A stretch of 64,000 bases of DNA, from positions 1,054,001-1,118,000 of the forward strand of contig NC_018397.1 in assembly GCF_000208865.1 (NCBI RefSeq), written 5' to 3'. The first letter of the stretch is position 1; every line of letters starts with the position of its first letter. This stretch comes from Neospora caninum Liverpool (taxonomy: Eukaryota; Apicomplexa; Conoidasida; Eucoccidiorida; Sarcocystidae). The notes beneath the pieces were generated by a model. It saw nothing but the letters and a program-made list of their open reading frames with translations, was not told the origin of the DNA and ran no database searches. This document shows, piece after piece, positions 47,427-59,348 of this stretch. The position numbers were made by a program, and so were the translations under genes.

Positions 47427-47693
47427 CATATATATATATATATATATGTATATTTGGGAGGCTGGGGGTAGTGAGTGCGTACACGCGGAATCTCCGGTAA
47501 TGAAGTGCAGAGAGTTCCGCATGCACTGTGGCGATTTCTTGCTGTCTGTTTCGGGAAACGGCAGGATCTGGCAAGCGTGCGGGCACGGCTAACGTCTGCG
47601 GCTGTCATGGTGGCCTTCACGTATCTGCCTTTTTCATTCTCGTCTCTTCCGTCTATCGGCGCTCTTCTCTCGGATCCTCTGCAGACCCTGTGA
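45386..47693 (+). CDS. Polytopic membrane protein, family not assigned
   Basis: Exons 45386..46252 and 46650..47174 join in phase 0 (donor CCT|GTGAGC). Exon 47565..47693 also fits phase 0 and would end the protein after LLSDPLQTL, about 506 residues. Hydrophobic stretches include LLYTFSPLVVLFVCFHAIS, LVSPALLCLLLPYVSFLMLR, VVFWLGVGPFLLYSCAQYI, AITILICVYMPAVFMTWL, VTSVLVFFLFLFSP and LTWTVAGLVLAFVGGMAV, so at least six to eight membrane segments. Short GxxGA motifs (GVEGAIY near residue 272, GVSGAVA near 354) and a RFLLHPFYLSQ stretch echo rhomboid/derlin proteins. The spacing to a histidine does not fit an active rhomboid, so I do not assign it. Other exons lie further on (see next entry). Confidence 0.55.
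47353..47455. repeat. (CTAT)n microsatellite followed by (TA)n
   Basis: About twenty CTAT units with two CCCT interruptions, then a TA run. It is intronic in the polytopic membrane protein gene. Confidence 0.95.
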
Positions 47694-48583
47694 GCCTCGA
47701 TTTTCAGAAAGAAACCGCATCCCAACGAATCGGGTGGTTCGCGCACAGCCCGCCACGCGTGTGGGCTTCGTGCGCATACGTTTCCTCATAGGTGCATCTG
47801 CGCGTGCATGCGTTTTCGTAGTGCATGCGTTTTCGTAGATGCAAGCAATGCCACGTACGAATGCAAGCAGGCACCACGGCGCTCACCGTGTCCGTTGCTT
47901 GTTGGGCGTCGAGTGGTTGTCTTCGAAGGCGTAGTGTCTGCGGCGTTTTTTAGGTGGATCTTCGTGGATCTCTCTGTCCCCTCTCATCTGTGCGAAGCTT
48001 TCGAATGCAGATTTTTTTCCGCGTACGAATGCATGCAGCCATATACACATGCAGAAGCGATGGTGCGTGATGCGTTCGTGGCGTGTGCGTGCCTCTCAGG
48101 CTCAGTCTGCAGTTCAACGAACCGAGTTTGTACGCGGTCACTTGCAGCGAGCGAAGTAAGCCGCGGCGCTGACAGTGCGGGTGGAATGGTGCACGAAGTT
48201 TGTCATCTGAACACTCAAACATTCTATGAATCTGTGTGTTCGTACACCGCATGTTTACCTGGCCAGATTTTCGTTGCATGCATGCATCAACAGAAGGACA
48301 TCGTCACAGAGGAAACCCGTGGATGGCTCCGAGAGACTTCCTCTCTGTTTTCTGGTCCTCCTTCCCAGCATTCTCACCTGCGTCTCGACAAAGGTGCCCG
48401 TGCCTCTGTGACTAAAATGTGTACCGGTACATTTGCTTTTTTGAACAAATACAGCGTACCCACTGATTATGGGCGTACATGAATAAACATACAGCGCTTG
48501 TGTTACATATATATGTGCACATCTGTCTACCTGCGTGTTTCGGAACCTACGCACCAGTGAACGTCTGGTGCTCTGTCTCTCAG

Positions 48584-49355
48584 CTGTGCTTTTGGGCTCG
48601 ATCGGTGCAAAGACAGCGGCATTTTGGACGCCGTTTTTTGGTCTGGGAAGTCGAGGACGTAAGTGTGAACTTGAAATGCGTCGCTAAATGTCCGTTCCGG
48701 CGCGTGTTTGCCTTTCTGAAGAGGCCACGCGCCAATAAGCGCGATTTTTTCGAAACCTGTGGTGGTTTCTGCCGGTCGTTCAAAAGTGTTCCCGTCGCGC
48801 TTTTCACTCTGCGCACACCGGGTTCTTTCTTTGTACACCTTTTCCGTCTGACCGGTTCCTCGTGTGTTCGACTTCTGCGACCGTGCGCACAGTTCCCTGC
48901 TACGCCTTTCGTCAGTTGTCTCCCGTCCTCTCTCTGTCCATGCGTCCCAGTTTCCTCTCTGCGTTCATCTGTCACCTTCGCTCTCTGTCGCCCCTTCAAC
49001 GGCGCTGCTGGAGAGCTCGAGTCCATCACCATTCTCCGTCTGTCCTTCGTTTTCGCCGCTGTTAGCTGTAGCTTTGCTCCACTTTCCCTTCTTTTTCGTC
49101 GTTCCAGATAAGCTCAAGTACTTCATCGGCCCGCTCCTCTTGTTCCTTCTCTTCGTGGGAATGACCAGTGAGGTGAGTCAGAAGTCAATTTCCAGAAAAC
49201 AAAAAGCAAGACACTTCCCGCTGTTTAGATCTCTACATGCATACATCAAAGCTCTAATTGAAGACGTACTTGCATACGGATATATATATATATATATATA
49301 CTCTTGTCACCATACCGTTTCCATGTATGTAGCAATCAATGAATTTCCCAAATGC

Positions 49356-49387
<32 letters not shown>

Positions 49388-50026
49388 GCTAGGTGAAAAA
49401 TACATCTGCGGCGCATGCAACACGACGTCAGCGATGCAAACTGTCCGTCGGGTGACTTGAACGGCGAAGAACGAAGATCGTGTCGTCTCGATCTTTTCGG
49501 GATGGACGCTCAAAAACTCCTTTTGTTTCCTGTGCTCTGGTCTCCGTTTTCGCCTTTCTGTTTGTCGTTCTGGTGGATTGCCTATGTACACGGAGTGCTA
49601 GGAAAGGTGCGCGTCGGCGTAAACTGAGACGAGAGGGAGGCAGAAACAGCGCCAAAGTGAATCGTGGACTGTGGAGCGGGTTCCTTTCTCGTCTGGGAGG
49701 AAGAAGCGAAGCCGTCGTGTCTACCAATTCGTGTGTAGATACAGCTACGCGATGTCTCTGTGTAAGTACACCATGTCTTTGTGTACGTCTACAGAACCGT
49801 AAATCTGCGTTAGTTCTAAACCTCCAGAGAGATCACCCCGTACATAGATATGGGCAGAAGCCCAGCTTTGGTGTATTCTGGCTAGTATTATGTTGCTTTC
49901 TTACCTGCGCATGTTCTGGGGCGTGGGTTTCTTTTGTTTTTTTCAGCACTGGCGTCGCATCGGTCCGGGGTTCCTCGGCACAGTGTTTTCGCTGTATCGC
50001 TTATGTTCGCTCCCACGGCAGGAGGG
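48584..50026 (+). other. Probable extra exons of the polytopic membrane protein or of a second membrane protein
   Basis: Exon 48584..48658 (frame AVLLGSIGAKTAAFWTPFFG, strong GTAAGT donor) joins exon 49108..49172 (KLKYFIGPLLLFLLFVGM) in phase 1. Near 49500-49608 two frames each encode a hydrophobic segment. A clean acceptor at 49945 can follow, giving HWRRIGPGFLGTVFSLYR and a stop at 50026. The phase 1 entry of 48584 does not fit the phase 0 exit of exon 47174, so one linking exon is missing from my model or these belong to another gene. Confidence 0.4.
49281..49385. repeat. Two (TA)n microsatellites
   Basis: TA runs at about 49279-49301 and 49361-49382 in one intron-like stretch. Confidence 0.9.
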
Positions 50027-53000
50027 AGTTTGAAAGAGAGTCTCACGAAAGTGCGTCGAGTGCGGAGAAAACCAACACAGTCCGTTTGAACGTCTTCAGC
50101 GGTGCTTGCGAGGACCCTTCAGCCGGCGCCTCTCGGTTTTCTTCTCCCCTTCGCCGACTGACCCTGGGAAGCGCGGCGCCGAAGCTCGTGCACATGGCAT
50201 GATGCAGTCTTCTCCACGGCCTCGAAAAGGGAAGACGTTTTCTCCATATCCCTTTGTATATACAGTGTATACAGCCCCAGAGGAATACGCTAATGCACGA
50301 ATGTGTACGGCCACGTACACATGTGCAAATTAATGTGTCCACTGAAACGCACTCAATAGCCATGAACTTGTGCGTGTCGGGGAAGACGCGTGAGCGTAGA
50401 TGTGTGTAGATGCACAGCTGCAAGATCCCTGTGCGTGAGTGTGGGAGTTGCACGGTCCTGGTTTTCAGCCGCTCTCAGTCCGTGTTGCGTTTGCTGGACG
50501 ACGGGAGACTTGCCGTTGCGCCACATTTCACAGACCCCCGCAGGTGTCGACGTCTTCACTGTCTTTCACCTGACAGAAGCTCTGATGAGTTTTTGTTTTC
50601 TTGGAAATGGAAGATGTGGTGAAGACGGCCTCGAGAGAAGGGTTCTTCACAAGCAATCCAACTTGCTTCTCCCACGTTGTCTACCCAGGCTCTGTCGTGA
50701 GACGGAAAGTCTTTTCTTCCGTCTTGCACGCGCTGACACGGTTGCTCTTCAGGAACCGTTTTTTTTCAATCACGTCCTGCGCCTGTGTTTCTTCCATCCG
50801 ACTATCCACGAGCCAACGGCCTGAGACATGCACACTCAGCTGATTCTCTGAAACGCAGTCTTGGACGTACCCCGCCCATACAGGCAGTTTAGTCCAGCCC
50901 GTAGTGTCGACTCTCCAAAAAACGTTTGTAGAAACCTAGGAGTCGCATTTTAAAGCGGAAATCATGGAGTATCTTCACGAATGCCTGCCTCGACGGAAAA
51001 CGTATCGAGATGGATGCGCAGAAACCTTTTGATGGAGTCATGCGTCTGGGTTTCTCAATACTCACACGTCTGTATACCCCTTGCTGCACATGCCTATTTT
51101 TATTCCCGCATACATCCAGGTCTTTAACACTGCATCCAAATATTCATTTTCACGCATATACGTATGCATGCATTTATGTAGAAATGTGAATGGATACGTC
51201 TGTGGTGTTTTTCTCAGAGTAGACTGTTGCGTATATGTCACCAGTCCCACATCCCCGTCGGTGGTTAGCAGCTTTTGTCGACATTCTCGCTTTTATCGAT
51301 ATGGCTTGTCGGCGGGGCAGCGTTCAAGAGAGCGACCCTTGCGAGCAGCGTGCCCGCGCGTTTTTACGTGTACCACATACATGTGAACACTATACGGTCG
51401 TATAGGTCCAAAAATGTGCATATTCATACACGTAGATACAGTGCCTGCACTAAGGAAACAGAGATCTACGAATTTGCTTTCTAGAAGGGTCTTCCGACAG
51501 TTCCACTCTACACGAAAAAGAGATGGGTAGATATCCATCTATTTGCGCACTTCTATATATAGCTGTACGAGTATTTAGATTGGGATGTGTGCATTAGTGT
51601 ACGCAACTGTTCAGGTACGCATATGTGGATCTGAACCTACGTAAGGTCACTGAGCTCCTGAAAAACCCTCGCCAACAGCACGAAGAGCGACTCGAGCACA
51701 CCCGGCAAACAACACGACGCAAGGAGCGACGCGGCACAGCCGCACTGCAGCGGCCGCCACGAAAGTTGCTCCTGTCAATTTGTCCTTCACCGGGTCACCG
51801 AAGTGAGGCCGTTCGCAACTTTTGCCGGCCAAGAAATCTCTCCATCTGAGGGGGATCTGCCCGTTCCGCGACGAGAATGGCGTTTGATGGCAAGAGCGAA
51901 ATGATTGAAATGCAGGGAGCAGAACATCGAAAGCAGAAAGGAATGTGAGCAGTTGAGGTGAGGGCGGAAAGAAGCGAAAGGAACCAAACGAAGTGTCCCC
52001 CATTCGTTTCGATTTGTGCGACGAGCGACGGTTTGCCTCGACCCCAGAAAACGCGCCTGACTTGCTAGCGTCAACTGCTGCAAGCGATTTCTCCAGATGT
52101 TCTGGACCCCTAGAGACGCGTAGCTGTTTACATGCTTGGTATCGAAGCGATTAACGAGCCCTTACACGTCCACCCATAGACCGATATATCTATCTATATA
52201 TATATATATATTTACGTGTCAAGATGTATGTAGTGCTCGTAGAGAGATATAGTGTATATGGGTGTGTGTATAGATGTATACTCCCATGGGGTCTGATGCT
52301 TTTCTCGGGTGCTACCGGAATCAGAAACCTCCGGTTTACAAGACCACCTTTAGTGCTCTGGCTCCTTGGAGGACACTCCATATCTTATGTAACAGGAAAA
52401 CACCGATTTCCGTCCCCATTTTCCCCTTTTCTCAAGGTGTCGATTCGCGGCGAAGCGAGGCGTTTGAAGTGCGCGGTAGCTACTCCGCAGAGGGGACAGA
52501 AGAAGGGGAAAGGCTGGCGAGCAAACGAAAGCTAAGGAGAGACACAGAGAGAAGGAAGAACGGACAGAGTGAAACAGAACTGGAGCTTCGCGCCTTTCTC
52601 CTAAGACCACATGATCCTGGCCGGCCAGCCCAGCTGTTCCCTGATAAACGAAAGCAACCCGCATGTCTCCAGAAGTGGGACGGCAACAACCAGCCCACAT
52701 TAATTCTCCCCTCAAAGCGAAAATGAAGCAAAACACTCAGGAGATAATGCAGGAAACCGAGAGGATGTGAATCTAAGCGACGCAGCTGCATGCACGGTGA
52801 GGAGAGACAAGAGTCCAGAAAATATTAGCGAAAAGAGAACAGCTCTTCTGCGCGCATGTCGAAGCGCTGAGTGAACAGGCGTTCGCATCTTTCTTGGGGT
52901 TTAGGCGAGCCGCGTTCGCTCTTCCTCTCGTCTTTCGCGCGTCTGCCGCGTTCGGTCCGAAAAGGCCACTGATCTGTCTTTTTGTTTTTCCATTTTTGCG

Positions 53001-54078
53001 GGTGTACGCGAAGAAACGTCCAGAAAATATCGTAACCTTCCAACCTGAGAAAACCTTTCCGCGCCACCCCACGCGTGCGACAGTCTCGGGTGTCTCCTTC
53101 AGAAACGCATGTCGATTTTTGGGGTCACGACACAAATCCTCTGTGGAGAGCCAGAGAAGGGAAGATTGAGCGTCATATAGACATGTACAGTCTGACTCAT
53201 ATGTATATCCTATTTCCGCTTTGCGTGGCCAGGCCGTGTATAATATGATACGATTGGCAACCACCGATTCCGTATCTCTGTCGCATAGATGTACGTAGCC
53301 GTGTCGACGCACAAATGTCTGTATGCGTCGATGTGGTATGTTTGTTTGGAAAGAGTGTTGCCACATGACATGTAGTGCACGAACCGCTTGCGACGGTCCC
53401 GCGTTTCGCGGATCCGAGTCCGTGTGTTTTTTTCCGGTCAAAGGACGAAGCTGCACAGGGTAAGCTGCGCGGCAGGAAATCGATCCTTCTCGTCGGTTTC
53501 CCTTCTTTCCTCCCTGTTCTTCCCCCTTTCGCTGTTTGTCCCGCGCCTCCGCCTCTTTTCAACGAACGGCCTCAACGCGTGGCTTCTCGTTCTTTTTTGG
53601 CGCTGGGACACGATACTCTTTGGAGCCGCAGTGCCTCTCATCCTGCTTCTGCGTTCTGTTACTCGAATAAGAGTCGCCATTGTCATTTCTTCGCCAAGGT
53701 AACGTAACGACTAGAGTTCGTCTCATGGGCCTTCCGGTCTCGCGACTTCTTTTCTGCTCCAGATCTGCGGCCTCCAGCTTCGGTCTGCTCCGAGTACTCG
53801 CGCTCTGCCGCGTGCATCTGCTTCCCTTTCTGCGACTCTGAACAGGGTTGCGCGTCTCTCTCCGACTTTGCGTCCCCCTCTTGAGAGGTCGAGGTGGAAG
53901 GGAGCGATTCGTGATTGAGGATCTGCCGTCGCTCACCGTTGCCCATCTCACCGCAGCCGCGCGAAACATCGAGATTCACGGGCCGAGCCGAATTTCCGCA
54001 GACCGAGGGCCGAGCGCAAAACGAGAGAAGAACGCCGAACGCATCACTTTTTGTTTTGCGAAACGCACGCAACACACC
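50027..54078. other. Long intergenic stretch
   Basis: Open frames overlap on both strands, and none has a clear start with splice partners. A stretch at 50544-50824 follows a good acceptor and is open, but I could not link it to anything. TATA-rich short runs (50960-51200, 52190-52210) suggest non-coding DNA. The last part is the promoter and leader of IMP4. Confidence 0.4.
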
Positions 54079-56972
54079 ATGTTGCGCAGGACTGTGCGAC
54101 TCCGGAAGGAGTACCTCTTCCGGAAAGCGACTGAGGAGAAGGCGCGAGTGCTTGCAGACAGGAAAAAACGGCTGAAGGAGGCGCTGGAGAGCGGAAAACC
54201 CGTCCCCACCGATTTGCGTGGAGAGGCGGGTCAGAAACTCCTTCCCACTCTCGACCTCGAGGATGTAAACACGGCCCAGACGACCTCCCATATCGACGAC
54301 GAGTACGCCTACGCAGGTGAGGCAACGAAAACAAGTCTGGCCATGCCCTGAGAGACGCGACACCCCGCTCAGGAGACTGTCGACGCAAATCTGCTGCATG
54401 CAGGCATGCAGCAATGGAGACGTATCCGAAGCACGTGCGAGACATCTGTGCACACGTAGTGACAATTGGCGTAAGCACCCACGTCTTTTGCCGCTACATC
54501 ACACATGCAGATATATGCATGCATTTGGCCAGGTACATCTACCTGTAAATATACCTGTATACACATGTATAAATATTCGTGTTCACACTATCAAGTTCAC
54601 AATTGAGCATATTCGAACATGCGCCTGCAGGTTTTGTCCGTAAGTCGATTTCTATCCATTTGCAAACTCATATATATATATATATATGTGTCGCCGCGTA
54701 GTTCCGTAAGTGTGTACTTCGATACATTTACACGTGCGTATGGATCTGCACAGGCAGTTCTGCTGTTTTTTTCACTGTGTGGCACAGGCGTTGAAGACCC
54801 GAAAGTTGTGTTGACGACATCGAGAAATCCTTCGAGTCGCCTCCAGCAGTTCGTGAAGGAGCTGCGCTTGCTGATTCCAAACAGTCAAAGGATAAACCGG
54901 GGTGGCTACGTGGTGAATGACCTAGTCGAACTCTGTCGCAGCAACAGCGTGACCGACTTGATCATCATCCACGAACACAGAGGTGAGTTACAGGGCGCGT
55001 GGTAGAAGGCGCAGATTCGAACCCGCGAGAACGCAAACGTGAGCGAACGGGAGCTGTGTGCAGGTTCTATGCAAGAATACAAGGCACGAAACAACCCTCC
55101 ATGCCGGCGTTTGTATATATATATATATATATATGTACCGGTCCGGATATGCATGCATGTGTGTGTACACAGTCATAAATGCGCTTTTATATTTTTGTGC
55201 TTCTGGCTGTGTTTCTTTTTAAGATTCGTATGTGGCAGTGTTGTGCGGTCAAATGACTGTGCTTACACGCCTCTAGTACTACTTGCGTGTGTGATTGAAC
55301 CTGCGTTTTTCTTTTCCATTGTACACTTTCCTCCAAAAAGGCGATCTGCAGAGAACTGTGTCGCCAGGACGCGGTTCCGTGCATGCATTGTTTTGGCAGA
55401 GCGGTTGGACACAGATTGTGGAAGACAAGCGTCTATCCTGGATTGTTTTTTCAACTCGTTTGCGCCACAGGCCAGCCCGACGCCATGGTCGTGTGCCACC
55501 TTCCTCACGGGCCGGCAGCTCACTTCAACCTCTCCGGAGTTGCTCTTCGCCACGATCTGCCGGAAAAGCCGGCAAATATGTCGGAAGTAAGCGTTCTCAA
55601 TCGGAGAAAGTCTCTGGATCAGTTGGTTCTTGTTTCTAGAAGCGAGTCGCGTTGCCGCTGAGCTCGCCGCCGCCGTCTGCAGGCGACCTCTCACGGCCCA
55701 AATACCTCTCTCGACCGATATTGTGCTGAACCACGTACGCATACATTTAGAAATAGGGACGAATACACACGTTTAATCGCGCTTGTAAATATGTGGGGAT
55801 GTGCATATATGGGTGTGTGTAAACACGCCGACAAGTAGATAGGTAGGCCTATGTTTTATCCTCTGGCATTGTGGTGGTTCCGTGTGGAGAGTGTCAGTTC
55901 GACCTTTGTTCCTTCATTTCATTTTCAGAATAACTCCCCTTGCTTCGCACTGGAGTGCCTAGGCAATTGCTAGGGACCGGTTAGCGCTGGTGACTATCTC
56001 TGTTCTCCGTCGTGGTCATGCAATAACGGAAGCTCCTCAACTGTCTCGTCGCGTTCTTTCCGGCGTTGTGTTTTGGGGTGTTTGTTAGGCTGCGCCACAT
56101 TTGGTTTTCCACAACTTCACGTCCCGCGTAGGTTTGCGCGTGATGAACATTTTAAAGTTTCTCTATCCCCCTGCAAATCCCGTTGCCCAGCGCGTGCAAA
56201 CTTTTGTGAATGTCGGCGATGAGATCCATTTCCGTCACTACACCTGGACAGATACCCGGAAAAAGGCATCTGCAGCGTCGACGAACACCCCCGAGAGCTC
56301 CTCCACTGATCCAGGCAAGAACTGGAAGACACCGAAGACGTGGCAATAGCATATATATATATATATATATATATATACTTATTCATATGCTGATACATAT
56401 GTACGTGTATACTGCTCCAGAAAGATTCGTTCATCTGCGTATATGCAAGTGCAGACACGTGTAATTCTAAAATAGAAACTCCATAGAGGACGCATTTGTT
56501 AGCTTATGTTGCGGTGCACCCTGACGGTGATTTTGAACGTGACGTTCCACGGCTCGGTCTGCTTCCGACGGCCGTCTCTGTATCCTGAAGGGTTGTCTCT
56601 GGTCAAGCAACTGTGCCTATGACTTCTTAATAGAGGTCAGGCGTGTATGTTACTCCTGCATATATCAACATATTTCTGCATGTACATATAGATGTATGTG
56701 GATACATGTAGGTCGGTGTATTCCTGTGCCTATTTGTTCTGTGAGTTACCGTGGACACCCCATTGGATCGAGAGTGCTGCGAGTTTTTGTTTTTTACAGA
56801 CGAAGAAAACTCAGCAGAGAAGAGAGGCCGTCTGGAGCTAGTGGAGGTCGGCCCTCGTTTCACATTGAAGCCCTACCGGATTGACTTGGGGACAGCTGAA
56901 ATGAAGGACGTGGAAACGGAGTGGGCAGTTCGGCCTTTCTTCAACAAACCGAAAGCGGCGTTAACTGAGTGA
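54079..56972 (+). CDS. IMP4: IMP4, U3 snoRNP/SSU processome Brix-domain protein
   Basis: Five exons: 54079..54316, 54788..54982, 55471..55586, 56089..56314 and 56800..56972, phases 1, 1, 0, 1, 315 residues against about 290 in yeast. The N-terminus MLRRTVRLRKEYLFRKATEE matches yeast/human Imp4 (MLRR..RERREYLYRKA). The Brix (sigma70-like) domain follows: VVLTTSRNPSSRLQQFVKEL, INRGGYVVNDLVELC, DLIIIHEHRG, CHLPHGPAAHFNL, ALRHDLP, PHLVFHNFTSRVG, EIHFRHYTW, then VEVGPRFTLKPYRIDLGT and VETEWAVRPFF. Imp4 works with Imp3 and Mpp10 to pair U3 snoRNA with pre-rRNA for 18S maturation in the nucleolus. A Ser/Thr/Lys insert of about 25 residues (DTRKKASAASTNTPESSS) sits before the EVGPRF motif. The last intron starts with GC, not GT. 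Confidence 0.96.
55115..55133. repeat. (TA)n microsatellite in an IMP4 intron
   Basis: TA run in intron 2; a similar shorter run lies in intron 1 near 54670-54686. Confidence 0.9.
56315..56799 (+). other. IMP4 intron 4 with GC-AG ends
   Basis: The donor reads CCAG|GCAAGA and the acceptor TTTTTTACAG. The exons on both sides are fixed by Brix homology (FRHYTW before, EVGPRF after), and the phases only agree with this cut. A GT donor in phase (56237) would delete the conserved HYTW. The intron carries a TA microsatellite at 56349-56377. Confidence 0.75.
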
Positions 56973-59348
56973 TATGTGTGAAGCAAACGCTGTTCTTTCT
57001 CCGGTCGGTTTCTTTGCGCATACAGGTACTCGTGTTCTCGTACGCGACAGCGGTCTATCGTCTAATTTTTCTGATGGGGTTCTCTTCGATATGCAAACGC
57101 TGGCCTTGACGCTCCTGAATTAACTGATCTTTCCTAGACCCACTTTGCAGCGCTGCGTCGCGGAAGCGGTGTATTTTCTAGAGCCTCAGTGGGACAGAGA
57201 GACTGAGAAAAGTGATTGGGGAACGGCGATACCGGGGTGCTTCTAGAAACCGAACCCCCCATACAGATATCGAGAGGAAAAGCTGGGCGCGACAGCCCCG
57301 GCAAAGCAACTTCACTAGCAACTCTTTTCGCGGGTGGGGTTCATGGAAACCTATTCAAGAAGCGAGCTTCAGGGATATATAGAGTTAAAAGAGCGTGTAT
57401 GCACATCTGGTTTACCAGCAGTTGTGGCAATGAAACATATGCATATACTTTTTGAGTCGGTGTACAAGCTTATGCACACACGCGTGCATGAAGCTTCCTT
57501 TAGCTAAACGTCCGCTTAAATGCTTACTTCCAAAAATCCGTAAAGCGACACTGTTAACCCTTGCTAGTTGAAAATGCAAAACATTTTCGAGAAAAAATCG
57601 AGCCTACGGCGGAAGACGAGCCATGCATCCGGTGTGTCTACGGGAAGACACTAGCCGGAAGGATTCGCTCGTGGGAGAAAACGTAACGTGGCGCGCAGCG
57701 TTGGGAGGAGACCTTTCTATTTTGTTACAAGAACATCCCTATAAAAACTTCGCTTTACGTGGAAAACTTCCCCTCCTGGAACGATGCAGTCTCTAGTTCT
57801 TCGCAGTTGAGTCCTCGTTAAACATACTCTCCGCACGTTCGAACAGATATCGAAAAAGCTATAATGGCAGATATGTATATATATATATATATACATATAT
57901 AAACTCGGCATGGATGCAAGAGAGAGAGGTCTGGTGAGGAATGATAAAGAACGAGGGGAAAACAAGAGAGCAGAAGAAACCACGAGCACAGCACGAGAAA
58001 GAACACAAACCTCGTAGGTCGAAGAGACCGCCAGAAAGAAGGAAAAGTAGTCAGAGAGGAGGCGAGGTGGCGAGACACGAACTGAGACGCCAAGACCCAC
58101 CACCACAGAAAGATGGAAGTCCAAGACTTAATGGAAAGAGAAAACATAAAAAGCCATGCAGCCCTGGAGTGACAAAGAGACTAGACGGGAGAGCGGCGGG
58201 CACGAACGCTACAGAGAAATTAAGACCACTGCGAAAGACATAATTAGGACCCTGGAACAAGAGACAGAAACAAGAAATACGTACATCTATTCCCTTGTTA
58301 ACAAAAGTATTTCGTTGCGAGGGACCGGCATCCTCTCAACATTTGTTTACCGCGGCAGCCAATCTGAGACAACATTCCACTGTCATCTTCGCCTCGTTTC
58401 GTTGTTTGCTTCGAGATCTGACAATATTGCACCGATGAACTCGTCCAAATATCTCCATGTTCCTCTGTACGCCCGCCAGACTTCATTCTTGTTCCTCGCA
58501 TCACGGTTTTCAAAAGAACACAAGCAAGTGCCCTTTGATGTGGCAAGACAGCTGAACGACTAGCAGGGGTTGACGAGAAGTCCTCTCTCGCCGGCAGCAC
58601 CTGCCGCCTTCGAGACGTTCTCGTGTCTCTCTTCATTGGGGGAAAACCGTCGAACTACCTTGTGCCACACATCAATGGCGCACACTCGACACAGGGAACT
58701 TGCTTCCCCGGCCTTCAGGACAACACAGACATTTCCCTCACTCGGTTCTCTGTAGGTGTTATCCCGTCGTTCTCTCCCCTTGAAAACGAGCAGAAGAAAA
58801 CCCGACGGATTGTGTGCGTGTGCAGGTGAAGCTAACGGTGAGGCAAAAGCGCTGACGATTTCTGCCGCTTGCTGCGCCCCGCCGACGACGTGGGAGTTGC
58901 AATCGACATCTCATACGAGTCCACTCCGGCTGATCCGCACGTGAAACACAGGAACACAACCACAACGCCAGGGAACACGTGTTTGGTTCTCTCTGTTATC
59001 GCGAAAGGGAGAAACGTACATTAGGTTCCCGGGTTACGGATCTGTCTACTTCCTCCAGTAAACTGTTCCCCTCCTTTTAGTCGATGATTCACACTCGGTT
59101 GCGGCCCTGTACACGCCTGATCCCCTCGAGAAACAGAGTGGATGGTCAGTAGACTCTGAATCGGCGAGTTATCCTCCTTTTCTGCCCCACAAATCCCTGC
59201 GTTTCAAAACGCGTCCACCAGTCCGTCCGTTTTCCACGACATCTGAGGATCTAAAGTGCGGAATTTTCTCTCTTTTCCTACGAGCAGCAGAATAGAGGTC
59301 TGTCTGCTTCTGTGTCGAACTCGTTCTTCAAGCAGTGATCGTGTTATC
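56973..59348. other. Convergent intergenic region
   Basis: This lies between the 3' ends of IMP4 and the four-transmembrane gene. No gene recognised. It holds a TA run near 57874-57893 and scattered short frames. The alternative last exon of the membrane protein (59021..59106) would fall here. Confidence 0.45.

Noticed and set aside
47353..47455. The CTAT repeats as a CRISPR array or structured RNA
   Set aside because: Plain tetranucleotide microsatellite without spacers; the organism is eukaryotic.
54986..55042. A tRNA T-arm look-alike (GATTCGAACCC) in IMP4 intron 2
   Set aside because: The stem does not pair properly and no D-arm, anticodon arm or acceptor stem is found around it.
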